Assembly (NCBI GenBank): GCA_029204225.1
Contig: CM055104.1
Span: forward strand, 48,740,451-48,804,450
Reading direction: 5' to 3'
Source of the DNA: Diphasiastrum complanatum
Lineage: Eukaryota > Streptophyta > Lycopodiopsida > Lycopodiales > Lycopodiaceae
Length of the DNA: 64,000 nt
The notes under the pieces are model-generated. The model did not search any database. It saw only the letters and a list, made by a program, of their open reading frames with translations, and was not told the DNA's origin. A program made the translations under genes and the position numbers. Each line of letters opens with the position of its first letter. Positions within the stretch are counted from its first letter, which is position 1. Below are positions 1-12,944 of the stretch, one piece after another.

Positions 1-5
1 AGAGT

Positions 6-859
6 TTGCTTTCTGTTGGTGTAATGGCAAATCAACATCTTAAGGTTGAATTTGTCAAGGATGGTTGCCTTATGAGGGATATGAACCATAAAGTGGTGGC
101 GAAGGGTTATAGAGATAGTAACTGTGGCCTTTATAAATTGGATGCTGCAAAACCAGGAGAATATGGTTTGGCTATCTCAACATCATCTCAATCTGAGTTG
201 TGGCACAGGAGACTTGGTCATTTGAACTATGGGAGCTTGAGATTGATGGCGAAGCTGAAGATGGTAATAGGGTTACGGCATTGCAGGATGATCATCATGC
301 AATATGTGAAGGATGCGTCATGGGAAAGCATCACAGGGAGACATTCAAGAAAGGTGGAGCTGCAAGAGCTAAGAAACCGCTGGAACTTATTCACAGCGAC
401 CTGTGTGGCCCAATGAAGACCATGTCGTCGGGGAAAGCATATTATTTTATGACTTTCATAGATGATTACTCTAGGAGGACATGGATTTATTTGTTGAAGA
501 AAAAATCTGATGCTTTTGCTTGCTTCAAGGAGTTCAAGACTTTGGTAGAGAACCAACTGGATGCACGCATCAAAGTGCTAAGATCTGATAGAGGGGGCGA
601 ATACAAATCTGATGATTTTGAGGACTTTTGCAAGGAACACGACATCAAAAGACAATTCACACAGTCACACAAGCCACATAGTAATGGTGTAGCTGAAAGG
701 AAAAACAGGACTATTATGGAGAGTGCATGCTCCATGATGAAGAAAATGGGCTTGACCGATTCACTTTGGTCGAAAGCATGCAGTGCGGCAACATTCTTGC
801 AAAATAGGAGTCCTACAGTTGCGGTTCCAAATGTGACTCCCGAAGAAGCATTTACATGA
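6..859 (+). pseudogene. copia gag-pre-integrase and integrase core (frameshifted)
   Basis: The gag-pre-integrase signature 'HRRLGHLNYGSL' is read from base 6. After a frameshift near 265 the frame changes and continues with the zinc-binding end 'CEGCVMGKHH', the catalytic region 'IHSDLCGPM', 'RSDRGGEY' and 'NGVAERKNRTI'. All three DDE acidic residues are therefore still visible. The frame stops at 857-859 where copia homologs carry Trp, which fits a TGG to TGA change. Beyond this the same frame continues with the integrase C-terminal part ('IFVGYDERTKAYRCFDP', about 953-1010). Confidence 0.88.
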
Positions 860-1588
860 ATAAAGCCAAAAATTGACAAGTTTCGTGTCATTGGACGTAA
901 AGCCTATGTACATGTGCCAAAGGAGGAGCGAATGAAACTTGATGCCAAAGCAATCAATCGTATCTTCGTCGGTTATGACGAGAGGACGAAGGCATACAGG
1001 TGTTTTGATCCTGTAATGAACAAGATTCACATTAGCAAAGATGTGATCTTTGATGAGACGCATAGGTATGAAGATGAAGACCATGCAAGTGGTGAAAGCA
1101 TCAAAAGACTTCCCACAATTTTGGAAGAATAAGATGAAGAAGATGCTCCACAAGATGATGTACGTGGAGACGAGAGTCGAGAGGGTGAGTATGAAAGGAC
1201 ACCATCTATTCAAGAGCCTAAGGGGAGATACTTACCAATAGGAGCAATAAAGGAGAAACCGGTTGGAAGTAAGAGACATTACTTAGACACTCCTTGGGAT
1301 ACATACTCTTCACGTAGTGTATCACCTGAATCTAAGATACCAAAATGGTATGAAAAGATCATGAAAGATGCAAAGCTAAGTCAACCAGGATCTAGCACAC
1401 AAGGAGAAATGAGAAGATCAACGCGGGAAAGGAAGTCTCCCGATTGTTATCATGTGAACTATGCCCTAATGAGTGACATTTTGAAGTGTCGAGAGCCATC
1501 AACCTTTGACGAGGCAAAAGATCACAAAGAGTGACAAAGGCCAATAGAAGAGGAGATAGAATCCATTCACAGGCATGATACATGGGAG

Positions 1589-1858
1589 TTGGTTGATCTA
1601 CCACTTGGAAAGAAATCCATTGACAACAAATGGGTGTTTATAACGAAGTTTCATGCGGATGGCACGATAGCAAAGCATAAGGCACGCCTAGTAGTGAAGG
1701 GTTATGAGCAAAGCAAAGGAATTGACTATGAAGAGACATTTGCTCTAGTGGCTAAGTGGACTACGCTATGCCTTATCATTGCCCTAGCATCTCATTTTGG
1801 GTGGAAGATCCATCAAATGGATGTGAAGTCCGCATTAAAGACAAAGTGTTTTACCTAA
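1589..1858 (+). pseudogene. copia reverse transcriptase, N-terminal fragment
   Basis: The motifs 'NKWVFITKFHADGTIAKHKARL', shortened here to its recognisable core 'KHKARLVVKGYEQ', and 'GWKIHQMDVKSA' are typical of the start of copia reverse transcriptase. The frame stops at 1856-1858, immediately before RNase H sequence, so the palm with the YVDD box is deleted. The fragment cannot encode an active enzyme. Confidence 0.85.
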
Positions 1859-1859
1859 G

Positions 1860-2330
1860 TTGCAGGGTTATGTTGACGCTGATTGGACAGAAAGTATAGA
1901 TGATAGAAAGTCAACAACAAGTTATGCCTTCAAATTTGGTAGCGGTTGTTTTTCATGGTCTAGCAAGAAGCAAGATACTATTTCTCTTTCTTCTACAGAA
2001 GCCGAATACAAAACGTTAAGTTCTGCTACCCAGGAAGCTGTTTGGCTACGTAAGTTGTTATGTGAGATTGGCATGAAGCAGGTAAACCCTACTGTTATTT
2101 TTTGTGACAGTCAAAGTGGAATACAATTGGCTAAAAATCCTGTCTTTCACGCAAGGACAAAATATATTGAGGTAAAATATCACTTTGTGCGTGAGAAGCT
2201 ACAATATGAAGATATAAGTATTGTACACTGTTCTACGTTGTTACAAGTTGCTGATATATTTACAAAAGCTTTAAGTAAAGAAAAGTTTGAGACTTTTAGA
2301 GCCAAACATGGCTTGGATATGGTTGTATAA
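1860..2330 (+). pseudogene. copia RNase H domain and polyprotein end
   Basis: An open frame of about 156 codons carries the copia RNase H pattern: 'GYVDADWTESIDDRKST', 'SLSSTEAEYKTLSSA', 'CDSQSGIQLAKNPVFHART', then the end motif 'ADIFTKALSKEKFETFRA'. It finishes at 2328-2330, the usual end of a copia polyprotein. The domain is intact but cut off from the rest of reverse transcriptase by the upstream deletion. Confidence 0.88.
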
Positions 2331-2655
2331 AAAGCCTTTACTTGTAATACTATCATGGAGGTATGTTCCATGAATAGAGTAAACTCCGAATTAAAGAGAG
2401 ACGTTGATCATTGAGGGAGAGAGTTAAAATAGCAATGATCGACTTATACGGTGCTTTCTTATTTCGACGGCACCACGTGTGCTTAGTTCTAGAATTATCG
2501 GGCCATCTTTCAAGCCCTTTGAGTGCTTTTAAGCAACTTTATCTTTGTACTTGTAAGTTAGTTGAATATACAGCTTGTGGAGAGCAATTTTGTTGTCTTG
2601 TCTTGTTGCACTTGATGTTGTGCTGAGGTGATCGATCCGGTCGAGTGTTTTAAAC
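2331..2655. other. non-coding flank of the copia remnant
   Basis: This stretch follows the copia stop codon and should hold its 3' LTR. I cannot place the LTR ends without the partner LTR, which would lie outside the window. No coding similarity is visible. Confidence 0.4.
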
Positions 2656-2667
2656 TGTTTTTCTTAA

Positions 2668-3015
2668 CATGCAGTTGGAGCAGTCTTAATCCAGCCAGGT
2701 GAACACAAAAAAGATTTTCCAATCCGATTTGCAAGCCGACAGCTCAGTGATACCGAAATGAATGATTCAACCACAGAGCGAGAAGCACTGGCAATGATCT
2801 ATGCGGTTAATAAATTTTGACACTACTTGATGGCCACATATTTTGCTTTTTATACAGACCATCAACCCTTGCTCTATCTCGTTAATAAAACTTGCAACAC
2901 CGGAAGAATCACTAGATGGCTGCTTCTGTTGTTGGAGTTTGATTTTCGGATAGTAGTTCGCAAGGGAAAACAACATTACATGGCAGATCACGTGTTACGA
3001 ATCAAATCCCTACTT
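2668..3015 (+). pseudogene. Ty3/gypsy RNase H fragment
   Basis: Reading through stop codons gives a gypsy RNase H: 'AVGAVLIQPGEH', 'FASRQLSDTEMNDSTTERE', 'ALAMIYAVNKF', then 'TDHQPLLYLVNK', 'RITRWLLLLLEFDFRIVV' and 'RKGKQHYMADH'. At least one in-frame stop (about 2818) breaks it. It is the RNase H part only and is unrelated to the copia remnant beside it, so it is either a nested or an older neighbouring fragment. Confidence 0.82.
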
Positions 3016-4150
3016 GTTAGATTGTTGCGAGTTTTAATGCATAAGAAAGGATTTATATCATTCTTCCAGATTCTATATCCAATTCCTAGCTTTTGCATAT
3101 AGAATTTGAGTTAAGTTGTCTAATTTGGCAATTTGGAGGCCAAAGTGAATTTTCAACTTAGAGATATATTTCTTTATGTCAATAAGGACTAAAAATAGTG
3201 TTCTTACTATTTCTAACAACTATATAGGTGGATTAGGTCGGATTTGGACCTACTCTAAATGGTTAGTAAAGATACATTGAATATAGTCATGTTAGATCTA
3301 GGTTTTTGACAAGTACCTATAAATTTTCATAAGTTGCTAATCTTAGGCAAGATGATCCAAATAAGTCAAGAGGATATTATAAATACGCATACAAGTGTGG
3401 AAGAAATTTATCTCTCTCATTCATTCTTGTGAAAGATATCTCTTTGGGTTTCTACATCCATTTTTTGCATCTTGGTGGTGATATAGTGAGATTTTGTGTA
3501 GAATGTTATTTTTCTTATGTATATGAGTTCACACGTGTGAGTACTGTTATTGTACGACTGTTGTACAGACATGAACAATAAATTATCCTATCTAAGTGTT
3601 TATGAAAAGTACTTGTTGAGTTTTCATCTTCTCTGTGTAGTTGATGCATGATTTCTACATTTGTAATAAAGCTAGATGTGCTCGCCAAATTTGCCAAAGA
3701 TCAAGAGGCATAATTAGGTCTTGTGATCTAATTTTTTCACACCAATGTCATCATCTCCAGAAAATGATGATCATGATACTCCACATACTTCTAAGCGAGA
3801 ATATCGGTGATATGGTTTGTAGCTTAAAATGTGCAACAAGGGATGAATTGGAGCATGATGTGTCATTATTTAATGACTCCACATTGCATGCATCCTCTTG
3901 TTAGAAATAGACTCGTTTGGTATGGCGAATTTGTCACATGATGCGACAAATGGTGTATAAGAGATTCATGAATTTTATTTACACATATGTACTACAAACG
4001 TTGCGATCAACATGCAGATATGATGATTAAATTTGAAAATTTTAAAAGGGTTTTCTAGACTTACTTTTTGATAATTTGTAGAAGTTTAAGGTTAATTTTT
4101 TTCTCTCTTTTGCTCTTCTTAGTTGTAAAATCACTAGAATGTCACCTATT
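3016..4150. other. AT-rich DNA with no recognisable gene
   Basis: I see only short open frames without known motifs. They are not supported by codon pattern, splice context or family similarity. Confidence 0.5.
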
Positions 4151-4152
4151 AT

Positions 4153-4440
4153 GGATATATTGTGGTTTCAAATACCAATTAGCCACATTAATAATTAGGA
4201 TTTTTCACCAAATATACTACTTATACCTGAAGGGTTGGGTGGGCTTGCTTTATGACATGTAGTCTTTGAAAAAGTGCCATAATCAAAAAATGAAATGAAC
4301 TCTATACATTTGTATAAATAAATAGCTATTGTTTTTTACCAAACTTGCTATTTGTTTATCTAAAGGGTCAGGTAGGCTTGCTTTGCGACATCTAATCTTT
4401 GCAAAAGTGCCATAGAAGTCGATATATTAAATATTTCCTA
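4153..4440. repeat. imperfect tandem duplication, period about 150 bp
   Basis: Two diverged copies lie next to each other, at about 4170-4290 and 4320-4440. Both contain 'gcttgcttt', a 'gacat' word, 'tctttg' and 'aaaagtgccata' in the same order and spacing. The copies differ by many substitutions, so the duplication is old. No coding function is apparent. Confidence 0.6.
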
Positions 4441-4871
4441 CGATGACGATTGATAATACCCACTCTGTATACTCAATTTTATAGATGAGCTTAGCATCTA
4501 ACAATTGCTCCTTTTTTATCAACTATGTGTAATTTGGATTGTGTGGTAGTATTAGCTTACCTTTGGCGTTGCTCCTTCTACCAAAGGAATGGTGTGTTGA
4601 ACGATGGTTGAAGGAACATAATACCACTTCCTTGTTGCTCCAATCAGGGTGGTTGTGAAGTGCATCATAATATGGTGTGGATTAGTACCACGATTAACTA
4701 GAGATGCATATTACAAAGAATTTATATGATCCTCACTCTCATATTGAGCTCCATCATATTCAGAGGTAGTACTAACTCATTGCTCGAGTATTCATAGGAT
4801 AACCTAGCAAATATTATTGAACGAACTGATCTAAACTCCCAATTTTATTACGAGGGAGAAAAGTGAGATTA

Positions 4872-4983
4872 ATTCTATAGGTTTATACAGATATACTTCT
4901 AGGCCAAATACGCTTGCAAGTGAGTGCAGAATTCTAAAGGGTTATATAGATGTACTTTTAGGGCAGATAAGCTTAGCAAGTGG
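4872..4983. repeat. two-copy tandem repeat of about 53 bp
   Basis: The segments 4872-4924 and 4930-4983 align: both begin 'attcta', continue with 'ttatanagat', 'tactt' and 'taggnca', and end with 'gcaagtg'. It looks like a local duplication and has no coding meaning. Confidence 0.6.
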
Positions 4984-5109
4984 GTGGAGGCAAGAGGTTG
5001 GACTAGGAAGGCTCTAGTTAGGGTTTTAAAGGCTCGAGATTAGGGTTTGCGAGCTCCAAAATGAAACCCAATAAAAACCCTAAAAATGTAGGTGGGAGAA
5101 AGGAGGTGT

Positions 5110-5571
5110 GACAATACCAATGCTGGGCGGGTATATAGGGTCGCGGCTGGTATCAATAATGGGTATCAACATGGTATCAAAAAACTGACCCGACTGGTAT
5201 ATGGATTTCTATACTAGGGTCAAGAATCGGACACCTAGTATTCACTATTTTACTATTCATATTGATACCCAGGTTCGGGAGATTTTGTGGATTTTTGCCA
5301 TGGTATCAATAGTAGTACTATTTTTAGTATATTTTTATATTTCGGGTTTTTTATATTTTAAACTATGATATTGCTCTTTAAAAAATATATTTTTAGCAAT
5401 TCGTACATGTATACCCAGCTGGTATCACCCTTGTGATACCAGCCCGGTCTATACCAGTCTACAACTCCTATACCTCCTTATGTTGATACTCTGTTGGTAT
5501 TAAATTATTTAAAAACCTACAATACCCTGACCCGGCGGATATTGTGATACCCGCCCAACACTGGACAATAC
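5110..5571. mobile_element. non-autonomous hAT element (MITE) with 8-bp target-site duplication
   Basis: The element spans 5118-5563 (446 bp). Its terminal inverted repeats are 'caatgctgggcgggtat' at the left and, read inward from the right end, 'cagtgttgggcgggtat', with two mismatches over 17 bp. Both ends fit the hAT terminal pattern C-A-R-N-G. The flanks carry a perfect 8-bp direct repeat 'gacaatac' at 5110-5117 and 5564-5571, the target duplication size of hAT transposons. The interior is non-coding and rich in 'ggtatc/gatacc' words, so it would have depended on transposase from elsewhere. Confidence 0.85.
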
Positions 5572-6730
5572 CCTAATACCCTATTTCCATTCTAGAAGGG
5601 TTTTGGCGCTGGAGTAGGAGTTGTTCCCCGTGTTCACGATCATTATACGAAGTGTGGCGATGGTGCGACATAAGGTACGCTTGATTCCATTTGTGTTTCT
5701 TTTCTTTCGTGTAGCTGATATTATGATGTTCATGGCTTTTGTCTGTCGTGCATGGGTTGACAGCCATCGAAAGCAGAATCAGAGGTTGGATTAGACACCC
5801 TTGGTTGATAGAGTGAGTCGCTTTTGACAAACGGATTGCATAAGAGTGGGCATCGGCCTCACGCAACCTTAACTTCAGATTAAACCATTGATGAAGCCTG
5901 TCTGTGTGTAGTTTTTCTTTGATTTTAATGTCTTGCAAGCGATAAGCTATCCTCTTGAGCCATTGTCAATTTAATGGATGGTCATGGTAAATAGAAGGTA
6001 CTGGACTTGACACGACAAGCCAGCTCATTTGGTTGAAATAAGTCGGTTCAGCATCCTCTCATTTTCATAGATTTAACTGGCCTAGAATGACACGATAAAT
6101 TTCTTAAAAAGTTATTGTTGCAATCTCTCTATAAACATCAAGAAGATTATGCTGTATCCGTCTGTGGCTATTATCATGTATCCAAACGACTATTATCAAC
6201 ATTATATGTTGGAGCAACCAATAATTAAAGCCATTGTTGATTTCCGTGATACAGCGTTACATCTACGTCCAAAATATAAATACACAAAATGCATATTTTA
6301 TTATTCAGTACCAAGTGATAGACAGTGGACATGCTCAGTAGTTGTTGGTAATTCCAATTAAAACCGTGGGTGTTGGTGCGGGAAAATAACAACGAGTACA
6401 CTTTATGAATAACTAGATCTTACTAGCATTCAAAAGATACATCAAGAGCTAAACACAATAGAAGTGCTGCGCTTGACCTACATAAGCCAGGAATCCAGGA
6501 TGTCCTACATCATGCACTATTCCAAGAAGCATGCTCTAGTTTTTACTTTAGCATGTACTCAGCTTAGCTTGTAGTTAAACTTAACTTGTATTTAAACTAG
6601 ACTTGACTCGTAGTAGAATAGGTCCTAGAAAATGGAATAGATAATAAACCATGACCTCAGGAGGAATACTAGTTAATTATTATTTCTCACACTCCTTGGT
6701 TATCAACTACTCCAAGCGAGTTTCTAAATT
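5572..6730. other. non-coding spacer
   Basis: Short open frames, such as a 121-codon frame on the minus strand at 5573-5938, have no recognisable motif and no supporting splice or codon evidence. I see nothing else here. Confidence 0.4.
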
Positions 6731-6734
6731 TCAA

Positions 6735-7400
6735 AAAAATTCTCTATACCACTTGCCCTTTGGTAAAGATATTTGCCACTTGGCCATTTTCAATGTTTCC
6801 CTCTTGAAATCTTTCTTGTATGTATGTAGTGTTGTTGCATCCAAATGTGTTTGATCCTGCTATAAAAAACATGATCCTTTGCCAATTGGATACAGCTTTG
6901 GTTGTCACATTGTAGTGTTGTAGGACCCTCTTGCTCCTTGTGAAGATCCTTCTAAATCCGCTTGAGCCAAACTGCTTCACATGCAGCAATTGTAGCTGCA
7001 TGATACTTTGCCTTTGTAGAAGACTACTATAGTAGGCTGCTTTTTGGAATTGCATTTAATACAACCAGTTCCAAGACATCTTCTATCTTTAGCATCTCCA
7101 TCCCCAGCCAAACGAAGGTGCCAAAGCTATAACTGTCCTTTGTGGTATTCATTTTTGCAACTAGTGCAATGGTTTCTTCTTAATCAATGGCCTCCTGTTG
7201 AGAGCATAAGCTTTTGCTACAAGCCTTGCCTTTTATTTGTCTATAGTACCATCATATTCGGAACTTTGTCTTGTAAACCACTTTACAACCAATAGCCCTT
7301 GAAGGTAGTTGAGAGGTCCACAAGATCCCATGTCTCATTCCTCATTATTTAACCAATCTCCTCATACATAACATATCTCCATGAATCTTCTTTTGAAACT
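6735..7400 (-). mobile_element. decayed Ty1/copia fragment
   Basis: On the minus strand, 7400-7050 reads as the start of copia reverse transcriptase ('NETWDLVDL', 'GCKVVYKTKF') with frameshifts and stops. Positions 7045-6744 read as the end of RNase H ('YIQERFQEGNIE' and remnants of 'YCDNQSA' and 'KHIEMQQ' type motifs). The middle of the reverse transcriptase is deleted, as in the copia remnant at the window start, but the two sequences differ clearly. Confidence 0.75.
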
Positions 7401-10400
7401 TATTTAAAAGATGCAACCCACATTCCAGAACGTGATCCTGTATTTTTCATTAGGGTTTTCTGGAATGCAATTTTTTTATTTTAAATGGCAATATGGCTAT
7501 TAGATTTAAGGTATTTCAAGAGCAATTTATTTACCTAGTTTACCAGGAGTTTCAAGAGAGTGCAGTCCAGTTTTGGGCCATTAAGTGATTCTTTATAACA
7601 TCTCTATTTATGTATTAAAGTGAAATGAAATCACGTGATCTGTATGTGTAGCAAACTGACAACAATTATGAAGCATAAGCACCCATCTCAAACCTTGTGA
7701 TAGAAACGTGAATCAACCAATGTGCTCAACAAAATACAATGCATTATACAGTGCCAACCTAAAAGTATGCTACACTTGGTGAAGTTGTTGCTTCATGAAT
7801 GGACGAATAGAGAACCATAGCAAACACTTTAAAATGATATTGAATCTCTCTCCCTCTCTCTATGTTCAAAACCCTAAACCTTGAACCATATTGAATCTCT
7901 CTCAATTAGATTCAATGTTGATAATTTTAATGTTGTCTCTTTACAGGTCGCAATTGATCCTCCCTCATCTGACACTACTCTCGATCAAAAGGCCATAGGC
8001 TTTGCTCAAACTTCACTGTATGGTGTATCTTGCTCTATGTTCCTTAGAATCGGGCCTATGGGCAAAGAACCAGACCATGTGTCAGTCTACAGACTGCATA
8101 GGCCAAAGAATGTAAACAAATAAACAAGACTCGCAACACTCCTGATTTAATATGCGCAATATCACCCATCCTTGATGGAGCTATGTGTCACCCGGACGTC
8201 TGGTATCCACCACAAGGTGTAGAATTTGGGCTACAACATGGATGGGTCTATGGAAATAGTCCCATCTCCTCTCCCATTCTCATGGTCATAAGAGATATTT
8301 CTTATGAACTCAACTAAATGAATTCCGGTATAACAAGTTATTTATGGAATTACTCCATAATTGGTATTATGCAATTTCCCTACAAGGATTTCCAAATCCA
8401 AATTACATAATACAAGCACATTCACTAACCCTGATATCCATTTCTTCTCAAAGTTCCATCGGCTAAGCTAAGGTATCGAGAATTCTCATAGACATATAGT
8501 AAAAGCGCCTTGCATAACTAGTAAAAGTTCATGAATGGGGATTTGAGAACACCTCTTACTGTATTCAACAAAATATCTTCGCCGAATAAAGAGTTCTACA
8601 AGCCATTCATTCCTACCGGTCCCTTCATTAGCGCAAACTGAAACTCAAGTTCAACAAGTATCTTGCCAAAAAGCTTTTGCTCGTCCAGTTCCTAATGACC
8701 AAAGTCAATTAGAACACACCGCAACAAACCATGGGTGCTTTACCGACCAAAAACGAAGAAAATATATGGACTTAAAGAAATCCACAAACACAATTTAACT
8801 CTATTCCTTGGGAGTACCCTTACTCCAAAGTTGAACCGTTAAATAGCACGGTACCAGGACCAAAATTCCGACTACCTGGTACCTGCTTGAAAAAAAACGA
8901 GAAAAGTTTAATAATTTGCCGTCAATCCTAAATCCACGAACATAGTTTATGGATTGACAATTAGGATTTAACCGACAATCAAAATTATTTCACCAACCAA
9001 TTCCTCGGTTACAGACCGAAGAATTGATAATTCCATTCACATTGTCGATTCAGGTAGATTTTCCCGATAATCCCCCTTCCGAATCGACGATCGCTTTCAC
9101 CATAGCTATAACTCTAGGCTATTGGCATGCGACAGCCATTACCATTGCAGATAGCCATGCATCCAAAAAAATGGTCGTTCCACAATCATGCACCAGCTCC
9201 CCTTAGCAAAAAGGAAATAGCCATGCTATCCCCCAAGGTTTCAATGCAACCCTAAAGGCCCTTCAAACCCTAACAAGGTTTCAAAGGTAAGCATGCAAGG
9301 CGATAGACGATCAACACTTCCCACGGTCATAACAGCCTCCTTTACCATCGGGTTCTTCTCCCACGGCAGTTTTGGCTGGGAAAAAGCGACCTGCTGCTTC
9401 CTCTGCTGCTCGCGCTCCTCCCTCACAGCTACCTGAGTTGGAAATAGAAGCTGCCATAGCTGCGCTTCAGCCACAAACACCTCCATCGCAGCTCCTTCAA
9501 TCATCCCTCATGCGCCCATGAAAAGGTGAATAAGCATACATTATACTGCTGGAATTCATTTCCAGATGCACGTTCCAGATCCATACTACTGAAAAACGCT
9601 CTTGCACCAGTCTAAGAAGGTACAGGTTGAAAGGATCAGCGATGAACAGTGAGCGCCCTCAAGGCATTGGCAAGACCCATAGAATTGCTGCTAGCAATTG
9701 AAAGGCATAGATCCAACAGCCGACCCACGAACCCGAGCAACCATTCGTGCAATATCTACAGCTGTTTCTTCTTCTGGAATTCATACAAGTTTACCAAGCA
9801 GTCACTACCGCAGATCCTAGCCACGGTTAGTTTATTCATTCTGGACAAATTGATTCCTCACCAATCCATCAACAAACATCCTGCAGCTAAAACTGAATCT
9901 AAACTGTTAAAAAACATTATGGATAGATTTTTTGTTTGTAAATCTAGAAGAGTGAGTGCTAGCACTAATCAGATCAGATTACATATCATTTAGCTTAGAA
10001 GAAATGTTTTAGCCCTTTTGGATGTGACTTCATTTGTATCAGCTTACCGTTATTATCCATTCCATTTTTATTGCACGAGTGACTAGTCTACCATTGCAGT
10101 TGTAAGCACCATTTGCCAGGAAACGTTTCAACATGCTTCCAAGTTTTAGGATTTTAGGTGTTTAACTAGTAACAATTACAATAAAAAGTTGATGATGTTC
10201 CGAATAAGCTTATATTTTTCATGGAGTTCAGGACATTCTATGATGGTTTGCCAGATTAAGGCCTTTAAATCTACATTTGACTCTTCAACCCATGTTGAAT
10301 GAATTTGGGACATTTAGTCATAAAGGATTAAGGACCTACTTGCACCTCCATGGAAATTTAATGGTTAGGCAACTTCTTCGCAGAATGTAGGGTAAATAGC

Positions 10401-10639
10401 TTGAATTTTCAAGTGCGTACTTCAATTATCAATTCAAAAGCCATGTGCCATAGAGCTTCACAAATGAACTTCTTAATATCACACTATTTATCAAAATATT
10501 TTAGATATTTGGAAAACATATAGTATCAAAGATATTATTGATTGTGTAGATAAAATTTTCGAACTCTCTTTTAAGTTATTATTTGCCTATTAAAACACTG
10601 ACTGTTGCATGGGTAACAGTTCTATAAACAACATTGGAG
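7401..10639. other. intergenic DNA upstream of the Utp3-like gene
   Basis: No convincing coding sequence is visible. Short frames at 7881-8123, 9241-9504 (minus) and 9649-9993 have no known motif. The stretch 9240-9560 is richer in GC and contains telobox-like words, so it could hold the promoter or an untranslated first exon of the downstream gene, but the sequence alone does not settle this. Confidence 0.4.
9248..9273 (+). promoter_or_regulatory. pair of telobox-like motifs upstream of the ribosome-biogenesis gene
   Basis: Two AACCCTAA-type words lie close together, at 9248-9256 and 9265-9273 (the second is a full AAACCCTAA), with 'aaaggccc' between them. Telobox elements together with GGCCC/TGGGCC sites are common in promoters of plant ribosomal-protein and ribosome-biogenesis genes. 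They lie about 1.4 kb before the start codon, so this would require a 5' UTR intron. This is inference from motif and neighbour only. Confidence 0.25.
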
Positions 10640-12874
10640 ATGGGAGGGTCAAGGAGTGGGAGAGTTCGTGGGCGGCCTCAACCTTCTTACAAGGGAAAGA
10701 GTGACACCAATATGGGACATTTGGAGGATGACATGGATTTGTGTAAGTGACATGTTTAAGAAAATTTAGCCATATTCAATGAAGAAACCTAAACTTATGT
10801 TTTAGATAGGAGGTCTTTGGTTATAACATAATCTAATGTTTTGTTGTTTTGCTATTATGTAGTCCACAAAAGACGAGACAAGATTCCACTTTCTTTTGAA
10901 AATCCAGGTATGAAATGGAATCTGGATAGAATTTATCTTCGACCATGAAGTTGGATTGAGGTTTCTTTAATCATGAATTTGTTTTGTAAGGTTCTTGTCA
11001 ATCATGTAAGTGAAAATACTAACTTGTTGATTTTTATATAGAATTACTTAAATTTTTTCATTTTCCCCCTTGAAAGTAGGCACTAATGTGAGGTGCTTAG
11101 CTCTCCGGGCTTCTCAAGAAACATATCAATTGGTGAAGAATCAATCTCATCTCATTCATAGGCAAACTCTTATGCCAGTCGTGGGTTTTGCCTTGCAATT
11201 GGTGGTCACCTGACCCACTTGGTCACCGGTTCTTGCAGGGTAAATTAGGGCTACATTTGGGTCCGAACAATCTCACCCCCTTTAGAAAAGTCATTGTGCA
11301 ATGACTTTCCAATTCCCTAAAGGCACAATGCTCATGTGTATAGCTTTCCGCTTGTGCCTGAGCCTTGGAAAGGTTTTGCCTTTCAGCCTCAAGCCTATTG
11401 TGCATGTGAGTCAAAAACTCTGCAACACTTGATACCTTATGTGGAATACGTATGGTTATTGGACATTCCAGTCAGTAACAGTAGGTCAACTCAAATGGAC
11501 TGCCCTTGGATGCATGTCTCTTGTCATTATATGCGAACTTGACTAAGGGCAAATACTTTACCCAAATCGGTTTGCACACTGACATATGCTCAAAGCATGT
11601 TATGTACTACCTGGTTAACCCTTTTGGTCTTTCCATACAACCAAACCTATATCTTACGGATCTAGCCCCCAAGCTATGGATCAATCTCGCACAAGGGATA
11701 GAGGAGTCACACCGGCAGCATGTAGCTAGCTACCAGTCACACAAACAAGCCTACCCTAGTGAGAGCCCAATGGGTATACTTATACCCTCCAAGTCCCATG
11801 CACCACTAGTAGTGCACTGTGACACCTTGCTAGACACCTCTGCAGCCTATCTGGGCCACATCATCTAGTTCCCCTATGACTCACTGATAGACCCATAATA
11901 ATCCACCATCATGAGTTTAGGCCTCCAACCATTATTATGACTATATACACTTGAGGGCCCCAAATCCCTCATAATCATAATTACCTCACGGGTCGAGGTA
12001 GGCCTATTGACCTCTAGCAGGATAATCAATCCGAGATCAGTCGTGGGCATGACAATGGACGCTGATGTCGTTTGTGTCGTCTCCGTGGACGTTGAATCTG
12101 ACTAGTCACGATGAGCTAGGTCAATATCTATGTCATCATTTGAATCTGCTCGGGGATGGCGACTAGTGAAAAAGTCAGTAATCTGAGGCTCTGTATCACT
12201 ATCCACTGGACTGGGATGTCCGCAGCAAGGACATCTCATATATCATAAGGGCAACACATCTAGGATCCAAATAAGTGATGAGAGAACGTTAAGTGGATGC
12301 ATCTCTGAAAAGGCAATGATAACGCCCTCAAATCTCATAACAGGCCGAACATCTGAAAAGGAAATGCTCCTCTAACTCAATCTTTCCCAAGGAACACATC
12401 TGACATAATCTATCCTTACATGGAGTACCTTGATAACGACCAGTCAGGAGGTAATACCTGTACACCAAGCCTCTGCCGCATACAATGCTGGAGGAATGAC
12501 CACGGTGTTGAAGAGATGACACTTACTGGGAGCATCATGAATATAACTTCGGAAACAAAACCTCTCAAGCTGGACCAGGGAGGCGTGACCCTTCCCAAGG
12601 CGATCCGAGGCAGCCTGCCGCATACTGAAAATAGGACCACTGAGTAGAACCCCCAAGTAAGTATAAGATGAAACAATCTCCAAAGGCTGACCATCAAGGA
12701 AAATCTCCTGACCCTGCATGAAAGCTTTGGAAGACCATCACTTTGGTCTTCAATATATTTACCCTCAATCCCCACTGGGTACAAAAAGTATGAAAGCTGT
12801 CCAAATGTCTATGGATTTCAAGAGATAAAGCTGTATGTGATATCAGCTGAGACTATTGAAGAAGTCCGTGATAC

Positions 12875-12944
<70 letters not shown>

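Larger units (their letters stand above)
1..2330 (+). mobile_element. Ty1/copia retrotransposon remnant, 5' end outside window
   Basis: The copia pol order gag-pre-integrase, integrase, reverse transcriptase, RNase H can be followed on the plus strand. The copy is dead: there is a frameshift near 265, stop codons at 857-859, 1129-1131 and 1532-1534, and the core of the reverse transcriptase is missing. The reverse transcriptase start (conserved 'KHKARLVVKGY' and 'HQMDVKSA') runs directly into RNase H at about 1857, so the YVDD catalytic block has been deleted. No LTR pair can be defined because the left part of the element lies outside the window. Confidence 0.9.

Noticed and set aside
5573-5938. 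121-codon minus-strand frame beside the MITE
   Set aside because: No motif, no splice context and a His/Lys-rich composition typical of chance frames.
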